From contig OZ038433.1 of assembly GCA_964036275.1 (NCBI GenBank), positions 27,573,485-27,637,484 of the forward strand: DNA of 64,000 nucleotides, read 5' to 3'. Numbering within the stretch: position 1 is the stretch's first letter; each line of letters opens with the position of its first letter. Shown one piece after another: positions 33,667 to 43,732 of the stretch. A program made the translations under genes and the position numbers. The notes beneath the pieces are model-generated. The model was not told where the DNA came from and made no database searches. It saw only the letters and a list, made by a program, of their open reading frames with translations. The stretch comes from Litoditis marina (Eukaryota; Nematoda; Chromadorea; Rhabditida; Rhabditidae).

Positions 33667-33918
33667 ACACTATTGTCCTCACTGTTCTCAACCACTATTT
33701 TTAGTCGATTTTCTATATTCGCTGACCTGTTTCTTGGGTTTTTTTTCTGTTTCTCGTACTGCAACCGTCCTTCTTGGCGTCTTCTCTTCTTTTCTTCGGT
33801 TCCTCGTTCGTTCGTTCTTTTGTTTTCTTGTTTTCTTGATCTGTGAGTTTTTCTTTCTTAGTTAAGCTCAGAATTCAAGTCTCCTTAACTATGAGGCTTA
33901 CTTCTCAGTCAACTACGC

Positions 33919-34097
33919 TTTTCGTGATAATTACGAGTACGAAGGATTGTTCGTGGAGTTGAACCACCTACAAGACAGCGTCCTTCGTCAGGGCAACAGT
34001 TCTTAGAATCGTTTAGCCCTCGAAAACTTTCGAATTCTCAGGTTTCAACTTCTTTCGATTCTAATCTGACGTCGTACGCCCTCTCCCTACGAGTTAT
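33919..34097. repeat. Leader direct repeat, copy 1
   Basis: About 180 bp starting TTTTCGTGATAATTACGAGT and ending TCCCTACGAGTTAT, including TTCGTCAGGGCAACAGTTC. The second copy at 34295-34474 is about 90% alike and lies 376 bp downstream. The position between primer site and gag is where packaging or translation signals of retroelements often lie, but no function is shown. Confidence 0.85.
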
Positions 34098-34294
34098 TCA
34101 CTTGTTTACAATAAAATAGAAATTCCTCAATCTATAGGGACTAATTCCACTTTGGTCTTACCCGACTCAAGTGTCTTTTTCACCACTCAAGTATTACCTG
34201 GTTTTGCTTTCTTTTCTCCTCTTGATGTTCTATATTCTCACCTACTATTACTATGAAACTCTAGACTTATCTATAAAACCTTAGTTAGTAATGT

Positions 34295-34474
34295 TTTTCG
34301 TGATAACTACGAGTACGAAGGCCTGTTCGTGGATTTGAACCACCTACAAGACAGACGTCCTTCGTCAGGGCAACAGTTCTTAGATTCGTTTCGCCCTCGG
34401 TAACTTTCGAAACCTCAGGTTGTACCGGCTTTCGAATCTAATCTGACGTCGTACGCCCTCTCCCTACGAGTTAT
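34295..34474. repeat. Leader direct repeat, copy 2
   Basis: Second copy of the 33919-34097 block in the same orientation. Small substitutions (GGATTG versus GGCCTG, AATCG versus ATTCG) show that it is not a very recent duplication, unlike the nearly identical LTRs. It probably predates this insertion. Confidence 0.85.
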
Positions 34475-35433
34475 CTTCTTGTTTACTTGAAAGGTTTCTT
34501 ACTGTAGTCTATCTGTCTACAAACTCAGAACTATCTTATCTTAGTTAGATTAGTGTTAAGTTAGTAGAGCAGCGGCAGGAGTAGATTAAGTGGGCAGCCG
34601 TCCTCTGTGGTCGCAGAGGCACCGAATGGCTCTCTCTCTGTGACCTACCGCTTGACCCCGATTTGACCTAGGTTTGACCTCGCTATACCGAGATAGCGTT
34701 GATCTACGGAGAACCTAGAGATATCCTAGAAAATAGTGTATCGATCTATAGAGGGTGCAGAGAAATATCGGAAAAAATAGTGTGTCAGCTTGTGGAGAGG
34801 TTAGAGACAGGCAGCTGCAGCTGTTCACCGTGTCCTCGTCTCTGTCGTTACGTAATTCTTTTGTGGGGACCGCTTTCGTCGGTGTATCTTTTGGTGTTGT
34901 AATATGTTTTGAATAGCCGCTATTTGTTTAACCTACAAAAGTATTGTAGTTACGTAACTAATCCTCTGTTTCTTTTGTAATTTACCGCCTGGAGCAGTAT
35001 ATAAGGTGGACTCCCGAGGCTCATTCCATCAGTCCATCGACGACGTCCTCCCGGACACACCGGATCTACTCGGCTCTCTCCTTCTTCGGCTGCACGGCTC
35101 CTACGATCTACCAGCAGGGTCCTCTGATCTTCCTGGTTCTTTCTCGAGAAAAGTTCCTTTGTGTCTCTCATAGACTTCTTGGGACTCCTCGAGTTTCTTC
35201 TCTACTTGTTTTCTAGCCTACTCACCCGGTCCTTCTTGTTCTTTCTCTGAAATTCCTGAAAGTTCATTTGTCTTTGCTCTACATCGTTTTCTCACCTTTT
35301 CTTCGATTCATAAAAGTCGCAATTTTCTTCTTCCATCTATTCTGGTTTTCTCACTCTCGTCTCCTCATATTCTTCTTCATTTCCGTCATTCTGTTAAGAA
35401 TTTCTTCATATTCCTTCAGTTGTTCTCATCTGG

Positions 35434-36816
35434 ATGATGTGGTCTACTACTCTCGACAACGGTTCTGTTCTCACGGTGTCGTCTGATGACAAGAAAGTGA
35501 AACTTCTTTGTGAGGTAAGCTCGAATAGTTCCAATCTCACATCCTTGTCTTTTGGTCTAACATCCTTACAGATTCTTGGAGAAAAATATTCTCTGTTTTT
35601 TTTGATGCAATGTCTATCGTACGTAATAAGTAAATGGAGGAAAAAATCATGATTTAGTCATGTTGTTCTGATAAATCGATTACTGTTCGGGGTAACAGTG
35701 TGATTAGACAATGTTTCCAAAATTTCCCAAAAATAGTTTTTGTTAGCATATAGTTTGGAGACGTATACCGTTTTCCATATGATATCGAACTGATTTTAGA
35801 TGCCTATCTGTTCGTGTTCTGGTCATCCCACTCAAGCTTTGGAGAAAGCACGTGTTGAGTACAATCAAGAGCTTGGATTACTTCAAGAGGTGAATCTGAG
35901 TTTTGTGTAACTTTCCGTCTGGTTCAAGTGAACTTTTGAGATTGAAGTAAAATACGCTCGTGGTTTCAAACTGAATTTCCTTTCATTTTAGGAAACACGT
36001 GTTTTGTCGGATGCTCTTTTTGCCGTCGCGTCGACTTATCCTTCTTTCGATGAGATTGATGCTCGTCCGCCCTTGAAGACTATTGGTTCGCCGGTTCCTG
36101 CTGACAAACACAACGCAGTTCTCGGTTATCTGACTCGTGGAGATATGCTTCACATGGACATGTATCTGTCGAAAGATGCTGATCCATCGATGGATTGTCG
36201 TTACTCATACGAGAAATCAGCCGTTTCCAGTGAGTTGTCCTAGCCGAAATGATGTGTAATTAGGTTTTTTACTACAATCTCCTTGTTTGGTCTGTAGTCT
36301 ATTGAGATACCGTTTGAACTGCTTACTTCTAAATACTTTTCGAAATCAAAGTGATTGAACACAGCAAACATGAATGTTTTGGATGATTTACTGTTAAGTC
36401 AATTCGAGCTAAGTGGAAGTGTTGAATTTGTTCCTTATTCGTCGCACTTATTTTCAGTTCCCTTCCGGATACCAAGCGGTGGTCAATTCCATCGTCTGAC
36501 TCCACTCGAAGTTTGCTGGTCCTCACACGCGCTCGGACTAAATCTTCGCTATCCTTCCGTCAACATTTACGCCTCTTCTCCTAATATTCCTATTCCTTAC
36601 TCTTTGTTGAATTCATTCAGAGCTTCCTCCTTGATTTCGCTTTCTCTCTATGGTTTTGACGCCTCTTGTTCTCCTCTGAAATCTTTCTTGTCTGAAATGC
36701 AGACAAGAAATATCCCTATTGTTGTGTACCCTTCAAGATATGTCACTCGTCTTCCTGAGCTGTCTGTCGAAGACATGGCTTGTGAGTGCGTAGAGGAGAT
36801 TCCTCTCCCTCACTAA
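35434..36816 (+). CDS. Antisense cargo gene 1, unknown family, about 255 aa
   Basis: Exons 35434-35514, 35800-35889, 35992-36229 and 36458-36816 join in frame (phases 0, 0, 1), each with GT donor and TTTAG/TTTCAG acceptor. The second exon begins exactly with ATG after its acceptor, so a shorter protein from a trans-spliced start there is equally possible. The protein has no signal peptide or membrane segment. Its third exon (GYLTRGDMLHMDMYLSK) and its C-terminus (SLSLYGFDASCSPL) align with the two genes downstream. A CSCSGHP motif is near the alternative start. I do not recognise the family. It lies head-to-head with gag inside the retroelement and is antisense to it. Confidence 0.7.
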
Positions 36817-37026
36817 ATGTCGGTTTTCTGATTTCTCATCAGAACTGTACATTCTGTTGAAAATTACCTGCTCACAACGCAGATTCTTTTCTCAGCTTAT
36901 TTTATTCATTGCTTGTAGCTTCGTCCACACTGTTTCCATGTTTGTGCCTTATTTTATGATGTGTATTGCTACTCACTTATGTTGTTGTGTTTCTGTAAAT
37001 TGGAATTAATAAATAAACAATTTCAG

Positions 37027-38590
37027 ATGCTTCGTGCCAACCAGCCTGCTGCTCCTCGTTCGTCTCCGAGTTCACCCGAACTGCCTGAGGTTCCGACTAC
37101 GCCTCCTCCTCGTTACTCTCCAATTCGTCCATCGATGGCGGCTCGTAGCGACTACCCGACTCTGGAAGCTCTTCCCGATGGTCGACTGGCAACTGCTCGT
37201 CTCTCGTTGAAGTTCCGCATCCCTCAGAGGGTAAGTTCTGATTTTCATAAGATGGAGGTCCCGAATCTCGAGTAATGCTGATGTTGATCAGTTATCTCTT
37301 TCCGATGAACAACGAGTTTAGTTTTTGATTTGTTCACCTTTGGGAAACTGCTGTCTTTCATTTTTCAGTTAAATACTACATAAATATATTTAACTTCCTT
37401 ATTCTTCGGCTGTTTCAGGCTCTGGATCAAATTGTGGCTCGTCCCATGGCGGCTCAAAAGAAGAAACACAATGCCGAAAAGGAACAACTCCATCACGTGA
37501 GTACATCTTAATCTAGTTTTTATTCTAATTATATAATCAACAATATTTCCTATTCTTATGACACGGTGGTACCGAAAGTACAAGCACGTATTTGAGTGAT
37601 ATTTTGCGATGAGGTGTTTGTTTTTGTTAATAACATGGTTGAAAATGACTGAACGTCATGTAACTATAACCTCAAATTTGATGTAGTTTGTAGTTTTCAT
37701 GTTGAATATTATACCTGACTCATTGTGTATTTCCAGGAGTATGGAATCGCTCTGCTGGAAGCGTATTCTACTCATCCGACACTGTCCCATCTCCGTCAAG
37801 CTCTCAGTTGGTCCATGACCGAAGGTTATAGTACATTTTCCTCGGAAGCAGTCCATGGCGCTCTCCTTGGAACTCTTGCCCGTGGCCAGGGGCATTGTTG
37901 GGATTTTCACCTGCGAGCCAACAAAACTCCCCAGCTGGCAGTTCACTTCCAGCCTCAGTCGCCGGGATATATTGGTTAGTTTTATACAGTTCACTGTTTC
38001 TTTCGTATGTTCACTTACTATAGTTTCATGAGCAGAATAGCCTAATTTACTGAAATCTTTTCAACTTTGAGAGCTAAAATCTGGGCTAAAAAAAATTACA
38101 GTAGCCTCTGAAAATTTGGCTATTGTACATTAAATTCTCAGAATCAAAATAACTCTTTCGCTTCATTTGTCCATAATTATAAGACTGTATTGAGTTCTGA
38201 TTCCAAAAAAAATAGTTTTTTTCTAACTGTGTTCATTTTCCAGTCGATCTCCGCTCGGCAATGATGCCGATGGGCTACTCGGACGGTCTCAATGAAGGAG
38301 AAGACTGGGAAGGAGAAAAGATCGCTCCTTACCTCTTCATGCCGCCTCGAATGCGAGTATTCGCCCAGGAATCCTGCCTGGTTATTCCACCTTTCCTTCG
38401 TCGGTTCTTGATGAAAGTTAAACTTGGTGCTATCGATTTCTACGGTCTTGCCGAGGAAACTTTTCCATCTGATCTCCTAGCTCACATGAATAAGTGTGCT
38501 GTTGTATATCATTTCTTCCCGGACATGTACATTAATCCGCCGGCAGCGGTGGATTACTACGCCTTCCCGGAAATTCTTGCTCCTCAGTGA
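37027..38590 (+). CDS. Antisense cargo gene 2, unknown family, 288 aa
   Basis: Exons 37027-37230, 37419-37496, 37737-37974 and 38244-38590 join with phases 0, 0, 1. The ATG sits directly behind TTTCAG, as for SL trans-spliced nematode mRNAs. The N-terminus is Pro/Ser-rich (RSSPSSPELPEVPTTPPP). The third exon is 238 nt, identical in length and phase to that of gene 1, and GTLARGQGHCWDFHLRA matches its GYLTRGDMLHMDMYLSK. The last exon has a conserved hydrophobic block (LGAIDFYGLAEETFPSDLL) matching the SLSLYGFD block of the others. No catalytic motif or known domain is recognised. The stop at 38588-38590 is followed by AATAAATA sequences near 38736. Confidence 0.75.
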
Positions 38591-41151
38591 GCATTAGCCT
38601 GTACTACTAGCTACTTTACAACAATCTGCTAGGTACTTGTTTCATCGTGTTGCGGTTCACACCACAACACTGCACCAGTTATGTTTCTGTTTTATGTTTT
38701 CTCACCATGTATCCTGTTATTACGTATTGAATGTAAATAAATATATATTGTTTCAAGCTTCCGTCTTTTTGAAAACCAAATTCGGTTCGAAATTGAAAAA
38801 TATTTCGCTTGAAAGTTTGCTCATTTCTCTTTTTTTCGAGATCAACTGTAGTTGTGTCGTAAACTGGAAAAGAAAATCGGTGTATTCATCGTTCTCCTAG
38901 AATTTTGTATCTAGTAATCTTATTTGTACTGTGTGTGGTCATAGTATATGTATGACGTACGTTTCGGCAATGTTGAGCCTGAACAGAGACTATGTCTGCT
39001 CTAAAACAGTAAGATTTTCCGACTCCTTCCAATTTTGATCTCTCAGTTCGCAAGAAAATTAATAACTGAATTATGTGTGAGTTCTCATTCTTTTTGATGG
39101 GTTGAAAGTGTATCAGACGTCTCTGTGACTTCCAATTCCTAGTTTTGCTAGCACTGACTTTTCTACTGTGTTCCTGGTACCTTCACTAATGTTTTTACTC
39201 GAGTTCAATGGCGACATGAGTTCCTATTGGCTTGTGGTAGCTAAATAGTAAATAATCCTGGCAATTGGCGTTCCTATTGACTTCAATTTGTCCTATAATT
39301 ATGTATTGAAATAAAACGTATTATCTGGTAATGTAATCTCTGAAATAAAACGGTAAGTCTTCATCATTGTCTCTCTTCTTATTCACTTATATATCACTAT
39401 TATGCAACTAAATCTCTCGGAAAGTTTTGAAAATCTAGAAATCTGGTAATAATCTTGAAACAATATGAATACATTTATTTATACTCTCGAAAACTATGCG
39501 AGGGATAAGCTTGACAAGGTTCACTCGGTTAGGTGAAGTAGTGTCATTGTATTCTCAAGTCAAGATCATAACGCAAGGCACAAAGGTTACGTGGAAACTT
39601 ACTTAATTCATCAAAGTCACGTGGAAATTCATACTCGTTCACGTTTACACGTGGAATTTTGCTACCTCACGTAACTCATTGTAGGTACGTGGAAATGTAC
39701 GGAAAGAGATGAGGCTCACATATAAACTCGTGAAAAAATCACTCATTTTACGTGATACCTCACGTACATCCGTGAAAGTTCACATGAAAATCACAAAAGT
39801 AACATTATCTGAGGGAATAAAACAGTTACTGAAATGGTTTCTTGATAACATTTGTCATTCTCGATTATATGAATTCTTTATCTGTTCATTCTCAAAGTCT
39901 GTTGGACTGTTTGGTACTCAAAATGGATTCAATTTGTTCAATTTTGATCCACTGCCTATGCAATAGGAACTCGTCGCCTGCCAATTTGTATATGTTCTAC
40001 ATTGTTATTTGTTTGTATTATCGCTTTCTCTCTTTCATCTCTCTCGCAATATTTGTGTAGTTGTTGGTCAGAAGAAATACCGCTAATCCTGGTTTGTGTG
40101 TATACTGACCTTGTATTCAAGTATACTTAACACCTCTTTACCTGGCTCACTTTCCCGGTTGTAATAATGTTCTCAGGTCACAATGTTATCTATTCTTAGT
40201 CAAATAAGGGCTCTCGACCTAGTTGTAGTTACCTGACAACAGTTGTTACCTGTTTTGTACTTATTGTGTATCTCCGGATGAGAAATCAGATATCTTTCAT
40301 TACAGAAAAGTTGGAAATAGGTGTTTCATTATCTGATCAAATTATAATCCATATTCATGAAAGTTGGTTGTATAACTATTGTAAACTCAAGTTTCTGTTG
40401 ATAAGACATAAAGGTATCGTCATATGATTATTGATTTTAAAATTGTATTCTCTATCCTGTTCTTACATTTTATGGAAATTTAATTGAGTTATCGGTGATT
40501 ACGATATATATTGGTAGATCAAACTATATACACTTTTGGCGGGAGCAATGTCAAGGTCAGCACTTTGTTCTAGATACTGACTCATTCTGCCTCCAATAAT
40601 TTTCTGTGGATTATTGACATACTACTATAGTATTTTATTACTTCAGTTACTTTTGTCGAGAAATAATTGGGAAAGTTTTGATTTCGGGTTCTACTTTCTA
40701 ATACACTTTCATTGTTTTAAGGTTAAAATATCATTTCTCTCTAATGTTTAGGACTTTGTAGTTTGAACTTTGTTAGCATTTACTAGATAGTTTACAATAT
40801 TTTGAGTTTAAATACTCTATCTTACATTTTTGTACATAACAACTCTATTTTCGTTATTTTTGTTAGTAGTTCCTTAATTAGGGTGTCTTAGAAGAGGTCA
40901 GGTCAGCTCCGCCCCAAATCATGTTTAACTCACCTGCGTGTTTGTAGTCATTCCACCTTCGTTCACTCCTCGTGTTCTCTCCTTTCTTTTCCTTTCCTTA
41001 TTCTTTTCTGGGGTGGCTCTTCTCTTTGCAGGCTCTTCCTTCTCTTCGTAGTTCTCTTTCTGCTCGAACTTACTGCTATGAGCGAGATATACTTCCTGCA
41101 ACTCTGCATTGAAAACATTTACATACCTTCTCCTTACCTGTTCTGGTTTAG
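38591..41151. other. Spacer between antisense genes 2 and 3
   Basis: AT-rich, with no open frame that matches the cargo family. It holds the CACGTGGAAA-type motif cluster at 39580-39790. A CT-rich, promoter-like stretch at 40900-41080 lies just upstream of gene 3, with a possible non-coding first exon. Confidence 0.5.
39560..39800. promoter_or_regulatory. Cluster of ACGTGGAA/CACGTG-like motifs
   Basis: ACGTGGAAA or ACGTGGAAT occurs at about 39589, 39617, 39649 and 39689, and TCACGT/ACGTGA words recur at about 39666, 39749 and 39761. The spacing is 27-40 bp. Such a density of E-box-like cores outside coding sequence suggests a transcription-factor binding array or a degenerate minisatellite. 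Which one is not decidable from sequence. Confidence 0.45.
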
Positions 41152-42802
41152 ATGCTCCACACCGCTGTTATCAAGGTTGAAGCCGGTTTGCCTCCGGTCT
41201 CGCCCCTTCGCTCACCGTCTCCGCCTGCTTCTCCCGATCCATCGCCTGTTCCTTCGCCAATTCCATCGCCTGCTCCTTCGCCGGTTTGGTCGCCTGCTCC
41301 TTCTCCGATTCCGTCACCTGCTTCTTCACTGCCCGCTTCTCGCGTTGGATCTCCCGTTGAGGTATCTCGGCGTTTTCCGGTCTGGCCCCGAGGATTCGGA
41401 GAGCGGCACGTCCTGAGAAGGTTTCCACCTGCACCCGCTCCAGTGAGTTTGACAGTATAATAATTCAGATCTGTTTTGTGAGCTCCTTAGTGTTCGTTTT
41501 CGTATTCTGATGTGTTCGTAGCTGAGTGAGGAGGCAAAAAGGTTCAGACTATAATTATCAGGATTTTAGTTATTTCGAGCCAGATGTGTTTCTTAAGGGG
41601 GAAATATACTTTTTATTTGTTTTGCTTTAATCTCACCATGTTTTATACTCTATTTGGAATGTCAACTATTGTAGTATAACCAGTTTCTTTAGTTGGTTGA
41701 ACTTTTTCTACTTTTCATTATATGAGTTCTTTTTCTTACAGAGGCTTCCTCGAGTGACTGGGTTAATTGGTCGACTACACGAGACATTTTCCATTTCGGA
41801 GGTTTGTGGTGTCTTGCATTGCCTTAAGTTGTATTATGGTTCTCGTTGTATTAATATCTCTCACTTTTCAGTTTTCTTTTTCTACTCTTTTGTACTTTTT
41901 TTAAGTTGTAGTGTTCAGTAAAATTGCCTTCTAAGAGATTTTGGTAATTCTAAGTACAGAGGTATTCCAGTTTTGCACAGGTGGGAGTTGTTTAACATAT
42001 TATAATTATTGCATTAAACTCTGTTCATTTCAGGTAAATGATTGCCTGCGAGGTTCCCTAGACCGAGGAGAGATCATCCAGCTGTTCTTGTCGTTGCGCC
42101 CCCAGGCCAGGGAATACTGGTTCCGAATCCAAGGAAACTCAACTCTTTATTCCGGTTCGTTTACGTTCATTCTCTCAACTGTTCTTCAACCAATTTTATA
42201 GATATTTCAATCAAAACGTTCGTTTTGTCCGCTTAAAAGTGTAGATTTATTTTCATTTCTGTCTTTATAAAATTTTAAATTATGGTTGTAGGATTTCAAT
42301 AATTAACGCAAGGTGTGTTGAATTTTGAGTTTTCTTAGTAGGTGTATCTTTCAACTTTATTCTCGTAGGTACTGATTATCTGGGATCGTAAACTGCAATA
42401 GGCTCGTTTTCATATGTTTCTGTAATTATTTCGTACTTTGCTCATACGTACCTTTCAGCATTGCACGAGCCTTGCGAGATCTTCGGAAACGACATTACTT
42501 CGTGGGATATTCTGAAGAACCATGGTCTGAACCTTGGTGATGTCATGATCGAGGCCGCCCCAGATGGACGACAGCTGCCTCACAACTTGTTTAGCTGGTT
42601 GTGTGCCAATGAATGTCGTTCCCTGTCCCTTTGTGGTTTTGACACTTCCTCAGGGTTTCTGTACTCAAACTTGGGCTCAGTCCTACAGTATGTATCTCGC
42701 TTTCCCATTAAATTCTACGGCGAATCCTATTTCCGTAACATTGTTAGTTCTAGTACTCCTATAAAATGTTCACCTTTCCCCCGAATGATTCGGTTTGATT
42801 GA
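41152..42802 (+). CDS. Antisense cargo gene 3, unknown family, 271 aa
   Basis: Exons 41152-41442, 41742-41801, 42034-42154 and 42459-42802 join with phases 0, 0, 1, the same pattern as genes 1 and 2. The ATG directly follows a TTTAG acceptor. The first exon codes a low-complexity Pro/Ser repeat (PSPVPSPIPSPAPSPVWSP). The third exon is shorter (121 nt) but keeps the core (CLRGSLDRGEIIQLFLSLR). The last exon has CRSLSLCGFDTSSGFL, matching the C-terminal block of gene 1. No known domain is recognised. The gene lies 485 bp from the 5' LTR of the retroelement. Confidence 0.72.
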
Positions 42803-43268
42803 CTATTGTACTGACTGTTCTTAGATTGTACTGCGTCGACAGTGTATTGTATACTCTTTGTTTGTTAATTATTTTCCTATTTGTTGAGTTTTGTCACTCC
42901 TCAGTTGTCAGGGTTTATGTGAAATTCCTACTTATTTATCTCTCCGCGTTTTATCCTATCTAATTGTCACTGTTTTAACTATTTTCAATAATCTAACTGT
43001 GTTTCTTGACTTTATATATGTGGATTATATAAATATTTTCAATAACAATTCCCATTGTCGGAGAATATTTTGCTCTGTCACTGATGTGCTTAAAAATGAG
43101 TTAAACCAAAATTGAATTTCAACACCTAGTGTGTTATAATTTTCTATAAGGTAAAGTTTTTTCAATGGAAAAAAAAGTTTTGTTTTGCCTAATTTTCTAT
43201 TATTTCATTCTCTATAGTAGTTACTTTGATGGCTCATAGTGTAGTTTAGTGTTTGAGTTCTGAAAAAA
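42803..43268. other. 3' flank of cargo gene 3 up to the primer binding site
   Basis: AT-rich sequence without a supported gene. In the sense of the retroelement it is the first 480 bp of leader after the primer site. Confidence 0.5.
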
Positions 43269-43286
43269 AATCTCCCGGAGCCTCCA
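43269..43286 (-). promoter_or_regulatory. Primer binding site
   Basis: On the minus strand TGGAGGCTCCGGGAGATT follows the 5' LTR without a gap. TGG pairs with the CCA of a tRNA. The next bases would pair with an acceptor strand CGGAGCC and a discriminator U, which resembles eukaryotic tRNA-Thr. The tRNA species is inference and needs comparison with the tRNAs of this genome. Confidence 0.8.
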
Positions 43287-43728
43287 TATCAAGACCCTGA
43301 ACTACTCCTGCTTGTAACTGTTTATAATAATGTAGAGTAACACTTATTGGTTTATATATGTTCATTCGAGGTAAGCATTAACATACAACTTATGGCTAGA
43401 GAATGGCTCATGTATCTACAAGTCACTTAGTGCCAGCGAGAGAGGGGTGGTAACAACCTCTCTCGGTGGTCGTCACATCTTGACTCTCCCGTTTGCCCGG
43501 GTCACGCTCTGGCTGGTTAGAGGCTCTCTTCTTTCCCTGTGCTATCTCGTCTCCGGGGTCAACTCTGCGTCTCGTGTATCTGCTCAGTCTTTCTTCGTCC
43601 TCTTGTTGTCTCTGCTCTCTCGTGCTAGTGACTGTAGCCGGGCGGCTAATATAATGTGTGACTATCTAATTTGAGGGACCAACACTTATAGGAAGTATAA
43701 GTGGTGGGACGTCGAAGCGGACATGATA
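43287..43728 (-). repeat. 5' LTR (442 bp)
   Basis: Same length as the 3' LTR and 440 of 442 bases alike. It is flanked outside by GTGT (43729-43732), the target duplication shared with 24896-24899. In this element it should carry the promoter for the minus-strand polyprotein RNA; the cargo genes run toward it. Confidence 0.95.
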
Positions 43729-43732
43729 GTGT

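Larger units (their letters stand above)
33667..35433 (-). other. Retroelement leader between gag and the antisense genes
   Basis: It holds a duplicated block of about 180 bp (33919-34097 and 34295-34474) and CT-rich sequence. No open frame on either strand has recognisable similarity. It is also the 5' flank of the antisense gene cluster, so plus-strand promoter elements should lie here; TATATAAGG at 34996-35004 is a TATA-like candidate on the plus strand. Confidence 0.5.
24900..43728 (-). mobile_element. 18.8-kb LTR retroelement with antisense gene cargo
   Basis: A complete, young Ty3/gypsy-type element in minus orientation. Evidence for one unit: 442-bp LTRs at both ends differing at 2 positions; GTGT duplicated at 24896-24899 and 43729-43732; a polypurine tract against the 3' LTR; a TGG-starting primer site against the 5' LTR; and an empty site in the right palindrome arm (48280-48283). 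Layout in its own direction: 5' LTR, about 9.6 kb holding three antisense spliced genes and leader repeats, Gag-glycoprotein-Pol (33666-26350), integrase tail (26350-25949), about 590 bp AT-rich, 3' LTR. Ty3/gypsy elements are usually 5-10 kb, so nearly half of this one is extra. Confidence 0.93.

Noticed and set aside
33419..33865. 148-codon plus-strand frame opposite gag
   Set aside because: Overlaps the 5' part of the gag frame and its leader; composition is that of an antisense shadow.
41152..41442. Pro/Ser repeat of cargo gene 3 as a mere low-complexity shadow
   Set aside because: Rejected as a shadow because it ends at a donor in phase 0 matching the sister genes; kept as the first exon.
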